From positions 155,735 through 219,734 of the forward strand of contig CAJNOP010000132.1 of the NCBI GenBank assembly GCA_905250075.1: a stretch of DNA of 64,000 nucleotides. The letters are read 5' to 3'. This DNA comes from Rotaria sp. Silwood1 (taxonomy: Eukaryota; Rotifera; Eurotatoria; Philodinida; Philodinidae). The notes under the pieces are model-generated. The model was not told the DNA's origin and ran no database searches. It saw nothing but the letters and a program-made list of their open reading frames with translations. This document shows, in pieces, positions 12,715 to 22,821 of this stretch (position 1 is the first letter of the stretch; each line of letters begins with the position of its first letter). Made by a program: the position numbers and the translations under genes.

Positions 12715-12897
12715 GGGACTAAGGGGACTAAGCGAACTATTCAGTGGGGAAGTGTGTTTCCCCACCTAACACACCTTTTATTTCATCATCGCGGCGTCGA
12801 GGCGCGAAGCGCCCCCCGAAGAGCCGTGACCCATGCACCTCTCTGTGTACACCATTATTCCTACCCTTAGTCCGCTTAGTTAGTCCCCTTAGTCCCT
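12715..12897. mobile_element. GC-rich foldback element with AGGGACTAAG termini
   Basis: Left terminus AGGGACTAAGGGGACTAAG (from 12715); the right terminus read on the other strand begins AGGGACTAAGGGGACTAAC (from 12897). A second small hairpin (GTGGGGAAG / CTTCCCCAC-like, 12746-12765) and a very GC-rich core (CGCGGCGTCGAGGCGCGAAG) lie inside. GC content jumps sharply against the AT-rich flanks. No coding capacity is supported; the 90-codon frame crossing it is incidental. Confidence 0.65.
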
Positions 12898-13133
12898 CTG
12901 TCTTGGTAAAAATGGGGTGTTATTTTTTATTCAAAATTCAATTTGAAATAAAAAAACCCATAGACTCATTTTTATACAAGATTGATTTGGATTTAATAGA
13001 AGATGTATTTAGATAATTTAGCAAGTTTTGTTGAATTTATTAATAGAATTGTATTAGTATTTTTTTAAGTATTATTCAGATTATTCCCAGAATATCTCAA
13101 ATTAACAGTATTATTTTTTGTACTGGATCTTAC

Positions 13134-13231
13134 TATTCATCAGTGTTCGTTCCGATGGTTATTGTAGTAGGTCTTTGTGGTGGTGAATTATTTCGTTGTG
13201 ATGGTCGAGGAAACCGAGGACATGGCATCCT
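13134..13231 (-). CDS. Possible short terminal exon, proline-rich
   Basis: On the minus strand an acceptor-like CTGCTTTTATAG precedes an open stretch encoding GMPCPRFPRPSQRNN and then PPQRPTTITIGTNTDE, closed by TAG at 13134. Composition is plausible for a C-terminal tail and GC is higher than the flanks. No upstream exon or family can be named. It could belong to the same lost gene as the membrane exon at 12089-12464 or be chance. Confidence 0.2.
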
Positions 13232-13239
13232 ATAAAAGC

Positions 13240-13970
13240 AGTTGTATATAGGTGGAAAGAAAATTGAACCTAAGAAGAGTAGCAGCTTAATTTTTATTTA
13301 TTTATACTGCTGTCAGATATGTCAGCTACTATGACTAGGAAGATAAAATTGCTTCTTTCATTTGTTTCATTGTAGAGGAATTAATGCGATGTCAAGATAT
13401 AGTTAAAGTTATTTGTTTTTAGCAATTTAGTAAAAAGTATATTTTTTGTCTATAAAAAATAGCAAGTGATAATATTTTAAAACTTCGGAAAAAATAAAAA
13501 GGGTTTTTGACTTCACTAATCTGCAGAGTCATAAAGGAGAGGAGGTTTGTGAAGGCTTGATTAATAACGTCTTAGAATGCTGAACATGTGATAAAGTATA
13601 TTAGCAATACATTGATGATTAAATTGACACAATTAATTATACGTGTAAGTTAATTTTAACGCATTCAATGTTTTTGTATTTTATCCATAACCTTTGGGCA
13701 TCATAAAACATTCTCGGACTCAAAAAGAAGTTGTCTCTTTTAAATTCTCTCCGCTCGTTATAAAATAATCAACATCTGCTCTTGATTACATTAGTTCTCA
13801 TTGCCAGAAAATATTTTAGATGAAATTAAGCTGACTAGTTTTACCGAAATCGCTTCAAAGATTTACTTGCAAAATTGGATGAAAAAAAAACAAAAATTTA
13901 ATTTTAATCGAAAACTGAGTCATTCAAATATTATATGAGCAATTTCGGATGAAAGAGGCTCGATCTGAAG
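13240..13970. other. Intergenic spacer, nothing recognised
   Basis: AT-rich sequence without a supported ORF, RNA or repeat. Confidence 0.35.
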
Positions 13971-13974
13971 GGCT

Positions 13975-14096
13975 GTGTTTCCCACAAGTCGTGGCAGATA
14001 TCTGATGACCTCAGCCAGCCAATGCTACACTGGAGTTTTCCCCACAGGTCGCGGCAGCTTCATCACGGCCTGAAACAATTAATGCTGAAATGAGTC
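13975..14096. repeat. Diverged tandem duplication, about 61-bp unit, two copies
   Basis: Two adjacent, diverged copies start with TTTCCCACAAGTCGTGGCAG and TTTCCCCACAGGTCGCGGCAG and continue through matching TGATGACCTC/TCACGGCCTG and CCAATGCT/TTAATGCT blocks to GGAGT/TGAGT. GC-richer than the flanks. Coding potential is not evident; the origin is unknown. Confidence 0.5.
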
Positions 14097-14161
14097 CTGC
14101 ATAGCCTAAAGATTATGATCTTTGGAGGATTAAATCATCATTGTAAAAATTGTAAACTTAT

Positions 14162-14339
14162 GGAGGGGAAAAAGCTGATTTCTTGATTGTCACTGATTGC
14201 CACTGCTAATTATTGGCAATCAACGACAATCAATGGCAATCAGGTAGCAATCAAATGATAATATAGTGGCAGTTGATTGCTATTGAATGCTGTTGATTGT
14301 CACTGATTGTCTTGAATGCAATCAGCTTTTTCGCCCTTG
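14162..14339. mobile_element. 178-bp TIR element with GATTGYCACT-motif interior
   Basis: Terminal inverted repeats GGAGGGGAAAAAGCTGATT (left) and, on the other strand, CAAGGGCGAAAAAGCTGATT (right). The interior consists of degenerate TGATTGTCACTGATTG and GGCAATCAACGACAATCAA units in both orientations. It is flanked by AAACTTAT (14154-14161) and AAACTCAT (14340-14347), an 8-bp target duplication with one mismatch. TIR plus an 8-bp duplication suits a hAT-type non-autonomous element. Confidence 0.72.
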
Positions 14340-14914
14340 AAACTCATTGTAAAACATATGCAAAACTTTCGCTTGCTGAGTCGAATGACAATGTTGGTTG
14401 TTTCATCAACTTATATGAGGGCGCATGGAGAATTAATCTCTTTCCAACACTGTTTTTGTCACATCTTTTGAGGTATACATCGATTCAAGCTGAACTTTTC
14501 AAAGATGAATGTTTGTATTATTATTTATCGCAGCATTCTTTAATAGTTGTAATACTATGCATAGGTTTCTGTTCAACAAATAGATAAAAAGTCGAAAAAC
14601 AGTAATCTCTGGCATCAATGAACAACCAAAAACTATAAAATACTGATGAAGTGGGAGAGAAAAAAACGGTGAAAATAAAAATATTTCTTGACTTAGTAAT
14701 ATTAGATTCCGCATCTTCTGCTCCTCTTGTTGTAAGTATTTTCCATCGTATAGTGTTGGACTCCATCAAAATACTATGAAATTCAAAACTTTTGTCCTTC
14801 ATTTATAGTCTATAATATTGTTCAGGTTTTATTCATTGATGTTCAAATAGGTTTAAAGAAATGTATACCTGAATCTGATATTAGTTTTGAACTGAATCAT
14901 AGTTTTGTGTACTC

Positions 14915-15060
14915 AAAAAGTGAGTACACTATAGAATAGTCAGTGTGTCCGTTCGTCCGGTTGGCTGTTTACATGATAACTTTTGACAGCAGAGTCAGAT
15001 TGCGATGAAACTTTCTACACAGCTTAGTCTTGACAATGTCTCGGTCGAGTTCGAAGATGA
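14915..15060. repeat. Possible dispersed repeat fragment
   Basis: Begins with the inverted pair GTGTACTCAAAAAGTGAGTACAC, followed by CAGTGTGTCCGTTCGTCCGG and GATGAAACTTTCTACACAGC. Composition and the small hairpin look like a repeat rather than gene DNA, but there is no second copy in the window to prove it. Confidence 0.3.
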
Positions 15061-15074
15061 GAAGGACCGGCGGA

Positions 15075-15450
15075 TAGACCCTGTCGGGTCCAGAATTTTT
15101 GGACCCGGACCCGGACCCGGACTCGGACCCGTTTACAGTTTGCTGGACCCGGACCCGGACCCGGTCGCTTAAATTTTTTGGATCCAAACACAATGACAAG
15201 TCAGTTTAGATAGTATAGTCAAGAAGGATTTTGTTGTTTTTTATCTATTTTCTAAATACATTTGATCTCTTCTTTGTATAAAACGAACAAAACTTTAAAA
15301 AAATTCAAAATAAATTGTATGGATCAAAGTTTTCTTCAGACCTGGACCCAGTTAAAGCAAAATTTTCAGACCCGGACCCAGTCAAAATAAAATTTTTGGA
15401 CCCGGACCCGGACCCGCACGGGTCCGGGTCCTACCCGACGGGGTCTAACA
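15075..15450. mobile_element. Foldback element with arms of GGACCC units
   Basis: Left end TAGACCCTGTCGGGTCC; right end on the other strand TAGACCCCGTCGGGTAGG. Both arms (15075-15180 and about 15338-15450) are packed with degenerate (GGACCC)n pointing towards each other; the AT-rich centre (15185-15335) is unique. No target duplication was recognised. The same plan, with other motifs, recurs elsewhere in the window. The open frames here only reflect the hexamer. Confidence 0.7.
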
Positions 15451-15451
15451 C

Positions 15452-15491
15452 CAACTCACACACCCCACCCACAGCCACACACCCACACTTA
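15452..15491. repeat. Short degenerate CCCACA (telomere-like) array
   Basis: About 40 bases of CACACCCCACCCACAGCCAC-like sequence directly abut the GGACCC element. It is the C-rich strand of the TGTGGG hexamer that is found in longer arrays between 22 and 38 kb. Confidence 0.5.
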
Positions 15492-16704
15492 TACCCTTTG
15501 TTGACTGAAATATTTTAAGAGTTTTATCTTAAAAGATCAGTACTTCATAAGCAAAAGTGAAACCTTTTTGTAGAGCAGAAAATTCTCAATCTCTTGAACA
15601 TAAGGGCATCTGCAAAAGACAAAGAAGAGACTATTAATCGATGTTGTCGGACAAATATTTATTTGAAAAAAAAAACAATGAATAAAAGCAATATTTTTCT
15701 ATACAAGATTAATCTACACTACTGACCAAAACTATCCTCCCCCTCTGATCTAAATCACTATATGAGTTGTATATCTAAAAACAAGTATGCACATAGTTCT
15801 CAATGAATGGTGATTATTGACATCACCCTCATCTCGCATCTTCACGTTGCATTATCAGGCACATTTAATATTATATTTTGTGTCTTTTTTTTCTTAGTTA
15901 TCATTCAAATATCATCATCAACAAATCATCCATTGAGTAATATGGAAGATAACAATCAGATTTTGTTCTCTCTATACAAATTGTTATATTTTAATTATTG
16001 TTCGAAATTTTTCTTGAATATTGTTGTCTTGACCGGAAAGTATTGATTATAATACAGAACACAGAATTTTTGTTTTGAGCATCTAACAAACATCAATTAA
16101 ATGGATGACTTGTCTCTCTTAGTCTTTGATATCGAACGATACTATATTTATTCAAATTTTTGATTATAAAGAAAAGATTAACATGTGATAAATTGCTGAT
16201 AACATGTTGTTTTTTTTCAAGTACAGATATCTTCGTTGATATAAAAAAATGAAGAAATACATTAGTTCACTTATTATAAATAACTGTCAATGTGAAGCGT
16301 TTTGAGAATTATTTTAATACAAATTTTATTTCTTCCATTCAGTATATGCAACAACATTTCTAATGACATTTTGTTCACTATTATTATTTGATCAATGTAG
16401 TATACTTTTTGATTTTGCGACACAACGTGATTGCAATCGATAATTTATAGAAAAGAGCTAAACCAATTTCAACAAATAGTTGCTGGATCATTTAATTATT
16501 ATTGATCTATAATTCCTTTTCTAGCTACTGTTCATATTGGAATTCTTTATCTAGAATAGAAACAATGAATAACTGGTGACTTTTCTTTACTAAACATTCA
16601 ACTGATAAAAGTACTAATGTAATGAATGATTAATATTATTTAAGTTCAATGTACTTAGCACATATTATATTAAATAATTATTTTCTTCTAATAATTCAAT
16701 AAAA
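15492..16704. other. Intergenic AT-rich spacer
   Basis: No supported gene. An open frame at 15807-16046 is hydrophobic only because of its T-rich composition. Confidence 0.3.
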
Positions 16705-17008
16705 ATGACCTCAGTTATCACATCAAATATCGAAGAACAACTTGCATTAATTGTAGCAAAAAAGAAAAAAGGAAATATTATTTACTTTGTTTTGTAATAC
16801 ATGTATATAAATTTATTTTATAGAATTCAAACTATTGTTCATGAAGCGAATTTCATCATACATCAATTGAATCTAAAGGATATAAAGAGACAAATTCACA
16901 ATCATTATAATAAAATATCAGTTTAACTTTAAGTAATGATGAATCTTATTATTGGGATTTTTCACAAATAACTACTTATTATGAACAATGAGTTTCGGAA
17001 GCTAAACC
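16705..17008 (+). pseudogene. Gene fragment, unknown family, interrupted
   Basis: The ATG at 16705 opens MTSVITSNIEEQLALIVAKKKK. After an apparent small intron (acceptor TTTTATAG near 16823) the sequence encodes IQTIVHEANFIIHQLNLKDI and KRQIHNHYNKIS, then reaches stops. A further block reads NDESYYWDFSQITTYYEQ, an in-frame TGA at 16989 where TGG would fit, then VSEAKP and a GTAAG donor. The helical, charged composition looks like real former coding sequence. I do not recognise the protein. Confidence 0.3.
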
Positions 17009-17009
17009 G

Positions 17010-18004
17010 TAAGAAAAATTCATCAAAAACCAACTTGTCTATCTCTTATTGATTGAAATTAAGAAAAAAAAGACTTTCAAATAAAACAAAATGAATGTTA
17101 AATGATAATTGAATATTCACTTGTGAAAAAGTAGCACAATCGATTTTAGTACGCGAACGAAGCAGATAAAGCATAACAAAATTAATCCAACCAATATCAA
17201 ATACAATTTTTAAAAATTTAAGAGATCGAATATATATACTTGATAGTAGTCGATAGAGAAGAATTTTCTCTATCGAATTACACACTTTAAGTTTTTCTCG
17301 AAAAAGTAGCTATAAGATTAAATCAACGAAATAATACGAGCAATTCAATTACAGATCACTATTAGTGGTGTCACCATAAAAAAATATAGTCATTAAGTTC
17401 AAAAATTTGTCTGAATTTTCGAATATTTTTTTCGCTAAATCGGGTTTCTCTTTATTTGTCCATGGCTGAGTCGATTGGAAAATTCAACAGCATTCAAATC
17501 TCTCTCCTTACAAAGTTATAGCAAATGCATAAATCGTGTATCGATAGTGCATTATGTTGCTATGGATGCTGTAGTTTGTAAGATTGACATCTCAAAATAT
17601 CGACATGGCCCGAAAAAAAACGGACTTTAGCAAGTGTTAGAGAACTGTTTAGAGAAAGTACTGTATTCATCTAATCTTCAGGAAACGTGTCCTGACATGT
17701 GGCCCCACTTAGTAGATTAAAGTATTCTCTATTTGTCAATGATTCGATGATTCATCCCAATTGTGATTGTAGAATAGCACATGCTTGATATTCATATCTA
17801 ACGCTCTCCCCCTTCTTATTATTGGTATATACAAAAACAATGTCCTTACAATTTCGACAGCAGTTATGAGCAAAGAAGAAAAAGAAAATGTAATAAGGAG
17901 CAGCACTATCGTTCCAATTGAACGAGTGAACAAAAAGGATAAATGCATCGATTATATATATCTATAGATGTAATGAATACGTAATAACAAACAAAAAAAA
18001 AACA
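17010..18004. other. Spacer upstream of the F-box gene
   Basis: AT-rich, with no supported gene. The promoter and 5' UTR of the F-box gene must lie at its right end, but no element is specific enough to name. Confidence 0.3.
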
Positions 18005-21000
18005 ATGACTCTTATGTTTGAATCATTGCCAAATGAAATTTGGCTTATTATATTTAGTTATCTATCTTCACGGCATATTTGGCGAGGTTTTTTTGGAATC
18101 AATAAACGTTTGAATCAATTATTAACTTGTGATGTAATTCGTCATACTATCGACTTGAAAGGTATATCTTATTCTGAAATAGTTGAACTACTTGAAGATC
18201 GTGACAATAATTCACATGGTCGCCGATGGCAAGCAGAATTTGTTTCTCATGCTCATGCGATTTGTCTTGAAAATGAATTTGATAATGAGATACTAATTGA
18301 TCGATGGATAGCTACAAAGACAAATTGGCAATTATCATCTCTACAAAGTATTTATATTTTACCAAACGCTATAAAAGGCATGTATTCATTAGTTTCTCAA
18401 CTTAAATTTACAATATTTCTCGAATCACAACTTCATTATCTTCATCTTGTTTTTGAAGATCCATGTTACACTTATCATTCTATTTTGTCAGAAATGGTTG
18501 AAAAACGTATTTCATATCCAACCATGATACTTGAAGTAACAAAAGGTTTGTATACAAGAAATAAGATAATCAAATAACTTCATCTTTCAAATAAAATTTT
18601 TAAAAAAATCGAATAGTTCTGTTTCATCTTTAACAAGAAGGTTTACATAGCATTCTCAAACCGAACCGCCATGTCTGAGTGGTTACGTTATTCGGTATGT
18701 AATCACAAAGTACTGTGTTCAAATTTCGATACCATCAGCTATGGAATGACCCTGGATAAGTCACTAACGGCTATTTGTCTCGGATCACCCATCCGATAGC
18801 ATGCTAATTACATTGTCGACATACAACATAGCTCTTGTAGCTGCTATGTGATTAGTCAGTATGCATGGGGACCTTAAGTCATTGAGCGAGAAGAACTCTG
18901 CGTAAGGCTGGCCTTCTGCCCAGAGTTGCAGCTAGTTATAGTTGTAGGAAAAATATCGGGTTTACGAAACTGTCCTTGGACAGCACTCTATACCGAAAGG
19001 CGATGGTATTCTTATTTCTTCTCAGACCGAAGTCTTATCCGCTTAATAATAATTGATTTTCACAGGCATCTATTTATTTTTAGGACATCAATATCAACAT
19101 TGGGAACATAGGGAAGACTTGTACAATATAGAATATCCATTGTATTGGATACATACTGTACGCTTGACTCTTAGTTTACAACATTCATCTGAACTTATTC
19201 TTCTCTTAATGCCTGAAGCTTTACCATTACTCGAACATTTAAATGTAACTATTGAACAGCCACGAAAGGATTTAATAACTAAAAATGGTCAACCAACAGA
19301 ACATTTTGAATTGTGCGAAAAAGACCTCCGTTGTAAAAATGCTACTGGTGAAAGACTTCAATCGTTTGTCATACGTTACATAGAACTCGATGATCTTTTA
19401 ATTTTATTCAATACACTGACTTTTCCTCTTCTTCATACACTCATATTGGTTGATATATATGATAAATGTAAGTGTAATGAAAGTTTTTTAGTTTTTTTTT
19501 AAATTTTATGCGACAAAAATAGATAAAATAATGATGATAAAAAGTGAACCAAGTTGTGGAAGTTTCAGCTATCCTGAATCTTTATCAGCTACAAGTTTTA
19601 AGTGATAGTGTAATATATCAGAAGAAATGCTCTTATTACTTTGAAACAAGTCGCTAGTTGAACTACTGATTAAAACATTTTCGAATATCAATCATTTTCA
19701 TAGTTATGATTAACTTAAAATTGCTGCTCTCTGATTTTGAATATTTATTAGATGTTTGAAATAAGAGAAAGAGTACCCTTCAGAACTTTTACTTTTGATA
19801 TTATCTTATTTTATGTTTTATTCAATTGAAAGAACTTCTCCCTCTTTTTTGACTATACCTGTTTTTTTGAAGAGAGTATAACTAGTTCCCCTGAAATTTT
19901 TACTACAGATAGAGCTCCTAAAATTACGAGATACGTGTTTGAGGAAAAACATTCTAAACACGTGTTTTGCGGTTTTTCAGCGAAAACCATGGTTTTCCAT
20001 AAGATTGCATCGGACTCACTTATAACCCCTCTCTAACTTTGTTCGATCAAGCTGAAATTTTTTTATAGATACCTTAGACAATAACTCAGGTGTTTTTAAG
20101 CTTTTTCAAAAATCTAACTTTCTTGATTTTTTATGAGAGACAGACCTGAAAGAGTTCGGATTCAAAGCAGGGTGCTTGCGTTCAAGATCCTATAAATTTG
20201 AATATGAAGGCCAAAAGTGAAAACGGTTAGTTTAACCTTTGGAGGACATTTACAAGTATCAGTGGTAAAAATTTCAGCCGAATCGGACAAAGTTGGAGGA
20301 GTCATAAGAAGACCCTATTCAGAAAACCCATATTTGGCGTTACGCTAAACGAAAGAAAAAATTTCGCTGCAGTTTTTATGAAAAAAGAAATTTTTTAAGT
20401 TCTCTAACTCTGTAATACTAAGATGTTTAGGATAGAATGACGTCTCTAATTGCTCATGATACAAGGCTATCATACCTTATGCTCAAACTCGAAATTAGTT
20501 TGTTGATCAAAAAAGAGGGGAGATATCTCTAATGGCTTTGAAAAGTGGTAAGCAATGAAACATCAAAATTAATGTTATGTTTTTCTGTTTAGCTTTAGAT
20601 AATTTGCTAGCTTTTCAACAATCGTTTAGTCCTTCAAATTTACCTTCTCTTAAACACAATCAATTTCAATTTTTACTTCGGTTTCCTGCTAAATACAAAC
20701 ATGAATGGATTCGTAGATATCATAATAATGGATGGCCATTTGATAATGTTAGTTTTCATGTAGATGAACATACTGTGGAATTACTTGCTTATTCCTCTCC
20801 GTTAGATATTATTGAAGATATTTTTTATGTTTATTCTATTCCTTTTGATTTATTGAAGCATATGCGCACTGCACACAATTATGAACTTTTTACTCGTCAT
20901 TCAACGATAAGTCAAAAAAATTTTGTTTATCAAAACATGGAATGGCTATGGAAGTGGACAAGCAATGAAATTCAATTAATTACAACTCTTAAAAAACTGA

Positions 21001-21852
21001 GAAACGTCGAGACGCTTCACTTTTTGTGTGTCGGAATCAATGTAGGTCATCACTTTCATGAAGACATACATAAATGTTCTCATTGTTAATTTTTATTTGT
21101 CTTGATCTTTGGTTTACAGAAGGGGAGAAACAGCAGGAACTTCAGTCTTGAAGTCCCATGAAGTCTTTGCAAAATTTGAAGTCTTAAAGTCAGTTGTTTC
21201 TTCCTTGGGTTTACATTCATATTTTCCTTTTATATTTTAAGTTTTAAATAGAAAAAGAAATACAAAAAGTAAATAGATTATGTATCGTTTGAAATTTTAG
21301 AATCAACCAGAAATTGTCGTAACTCCAACATGTACTAATTTATGTCTTCATCTTCGTTCGTTGACCTTTCAATTCCAACAACATGTTCCCTACCGAAGTG
21401 TAACACACTACTCGCCATTGCAAATAATTCTGGATGTATCACCTCATCTTTCCTATCTCAATGTGAGATGGAGAGATCTTTCTCATTGTTCTGGCAGGTA
21501 TCCAATGGTTACACATGTTCATCTCACCGTTTATGGATGGGAACGTAGAGATTTTGATGTAAATCGATTAAATATACTTATACCTAAAATGCATTACCTC
21601 GCTATTCGTGGGCAAGAACTGATAAGAGAAAAACAAATGGTTGATCTTGTATTGGAATTGCTGATTAATAAGGCTTATTTTCGTGAATTAATACTATTAC
21701 AAATAAATAAAAATGGTAGAGTCACACTTAAACCACATGTAAAAACAAGAACTAAAGAGGCAATTATAGCAAAAATCGATCGCCTACAAGACTCAACTAT
21801 GACTCAAATTGAATTTTCTTACCATAACCAGCTGAATATTTGGCTTTGCTAA
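18005..21852 (+). CDS. F-box domain protein, four exons, about 641 aa
   Basis: The F-box lies at the very N-terminus (residues about 4-41: MFESLPNEIWLIIFSYLSSR followed by HIWRGFFGINKRLNQLL), so the likely role is substrate adaptor of an SCF ubiquitin ligase, binding Skp1 through the F-box. Exons 18005-18545, 19084-19467, 20593-21041 and 21301-21852 join in frame with consistent GT-AG junctions and end in TAA at 21850. The rest is leucine-rich in places (LILLLMPEALPLLEHLNV; HTLILVDIYDK; SYLNVRWRDLS) and may form irregular leucine-rich repeats, as in many rotifer F-box proteins; no substrate can be inferred. Intron 1 contains a tRNA-derived SINE, intron 3 a small TIR element with a perfect 8-bp duplication. 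The coding exons show no lesion, unlike most neighbours. Confidence 0.85.
18667..18950 (+). mobile_element. tRNA-derived SINE in F-box intron 1
   Basis: The head resembles a class II tRNA: box A-like TGTCTGAGTGGTTACG (about 18682) and box B-like GTGTTCAAATTTCGATACC (about 18716), spaced as in a Pol III promoter but without tRNA folding integrity. The body contains GACCCTGGATAAGTCACTAA and GCATGGGGACCTTAAGTCAT and ends near CAGCTAGTTATAGTTG. It is GC-richer than the intron. The sense is the same as the host gene. Confidence 0.65.
19468..20592 (+). other. F-box gene intron 2
   Basis: A 1.1-kb intron with no recognisable element. It holds two perfect short palindromes, AACACGTGTT (near 19958) and GAAAACCATGGTTTTC (near 19982). 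No coding sequence is supported. Confidence 0.4.
21119..21207. mobile_element. 89-bp TIR element with GAAGTC-motif interior, perfect 8-bp TSD
   Basis: Flanked by GGTTTACA on both sides (21111-21118 and 21208-21215). Ends: left GAAGGGGAGAAACAGCAGG, right on the other strand CAAGGAAGAAACAACTGACT. The interior is repeated TTGAAGTC / GAAGTCTT units. An 8-bp duplication and a CAAGG terminus fit hAT-type transposition. Inserted in intron 3 of the F-box gene. Confidence 0.75.
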
Positions 21853-21989
21853 GAGAATAATTTATTGTTGTTATGCTGTTTTCTCTTAGTCATTTTGTCG
21901 ATTTTTTTTGTAAGAATAAACTTGTTTAATTTGTTTTTCAAATAGATATATCTGTTAGAATTTTCTAATTAAAAATATCATAGATCATC

Positions 21990-22540
21990 ATCAAGGGTGT
22001 GGGTGTGGTTAGAAAACTAGGCAGGTGGAGACCCACATCCACACCAACACCCACCCACACCAACACACCCACACCCACCCACACCCACACCCACACCCCA
22101 CCCACCCACGCCCCACACCAACACCCACCCACACCAACACACCCACACCCACCCACACCCACACCCACACCCCACCCACCCACGCCCCACACCAACACCC
22201 ACCCNNNNNNNNNNNNNNNNNNNNNNNNNNNNNNNNNNNNNNNNNNNNNNNNNNNNNNNNNNNNNNNNNNNNNNNNNNNNNNNNNNNNNNNNNNNNNNNN
22301 NNNNCCCCCACCCACCCACGCCCCACACCCACACCCACCCACACCCCACACCCACACCCACACACCCTATTCCATAGCCACAGCCGCACCCACACCCAAC
22401 CCAAACCCACACCCTCCCACAGCCACAGCCACACCTACCCACACCCGCACCCACCCGCACCCACCCACACCCTCCCACAGCCACACCCACCCACACCCAC
22501 ACCCACACCCACCGACACCGACATCCACACCCACACCCTG
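21990..22540. repeat. Telomere-like TGTGGG/CCCACA array, head-to-head, with gap
   Basis: Starts with two G-strand units (CAAGGGTGTGGGTGTGG, 21993), then a short spacer, then about 500 bases of C-strand CCCACA-type hexamers with variants (CCCACG, CCACAG, CACCAA), ending CACACCCTG. A run of 100 N (22205-22304) marks an assembly gap inside the array, so its true length is unknown. Long open frames in this interval only reflect the hexamer. Confidence 0.85.
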
Positions 22541-22550
22541 TATATCACTC

Positions 22551-22724
22551 AGGCAGACAAAATTTTGAGAAAATACGTTTAAACGCACTAAAGGGACGAA
22601 AAATTGGCGTTTTTGGCTCACAATCGGAAATCTCAAATATAAGCCAAAAACGTTCATTTTTTTTACTGATTTTAGCCCAGTTTCTGTGCGTTTAAACGCG
22701 TATTCTCAAACGTTTGTCTGCCTA
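22551..22724. mobile_element. Foldback MITE, TIR AGGCAGACAAA, directly beside the array
   Basis: Left end AGGCAGACAAAATTTTGAG continuing to ACGTTTAAACGCAC; right end on the other strand AGGCAGACAAACGTTTGAG continuing to GCGTTTAAACGCAC. The centre also pairs (GGCGTTTTTGGCT with AGCCAAAAACG). TA dinucleotides flank both ends a few bases out, so a TA target site (Tc1/mariner type) is possible. Non-coding. Confidence 0.7.
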
Positions 22725-22821
22725 GGAATACAACGAACCAAAAATAAAGAAATTCAATGCTTGTACATGCAGGATTTTGTTAATATTTTCGTCAAATGTA
22801 AGAAGTTAACGATCAGAAAAA

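Noticed and set aside
18676..18760. Functional tRNA gene
   Set aside because: Boxes A and B are present but diverged, the cloverleaf cannot be closed convincingly and a long non-tRNA body follows; a SINE head explains it better.
21965..22657. Several overlapping long open frames rich in PTHTH or GVGVW
   Set aside because: They are translations of the CCCACA/TGTGGG hexamer in different frames and cross a run of N; no real protein is supported.
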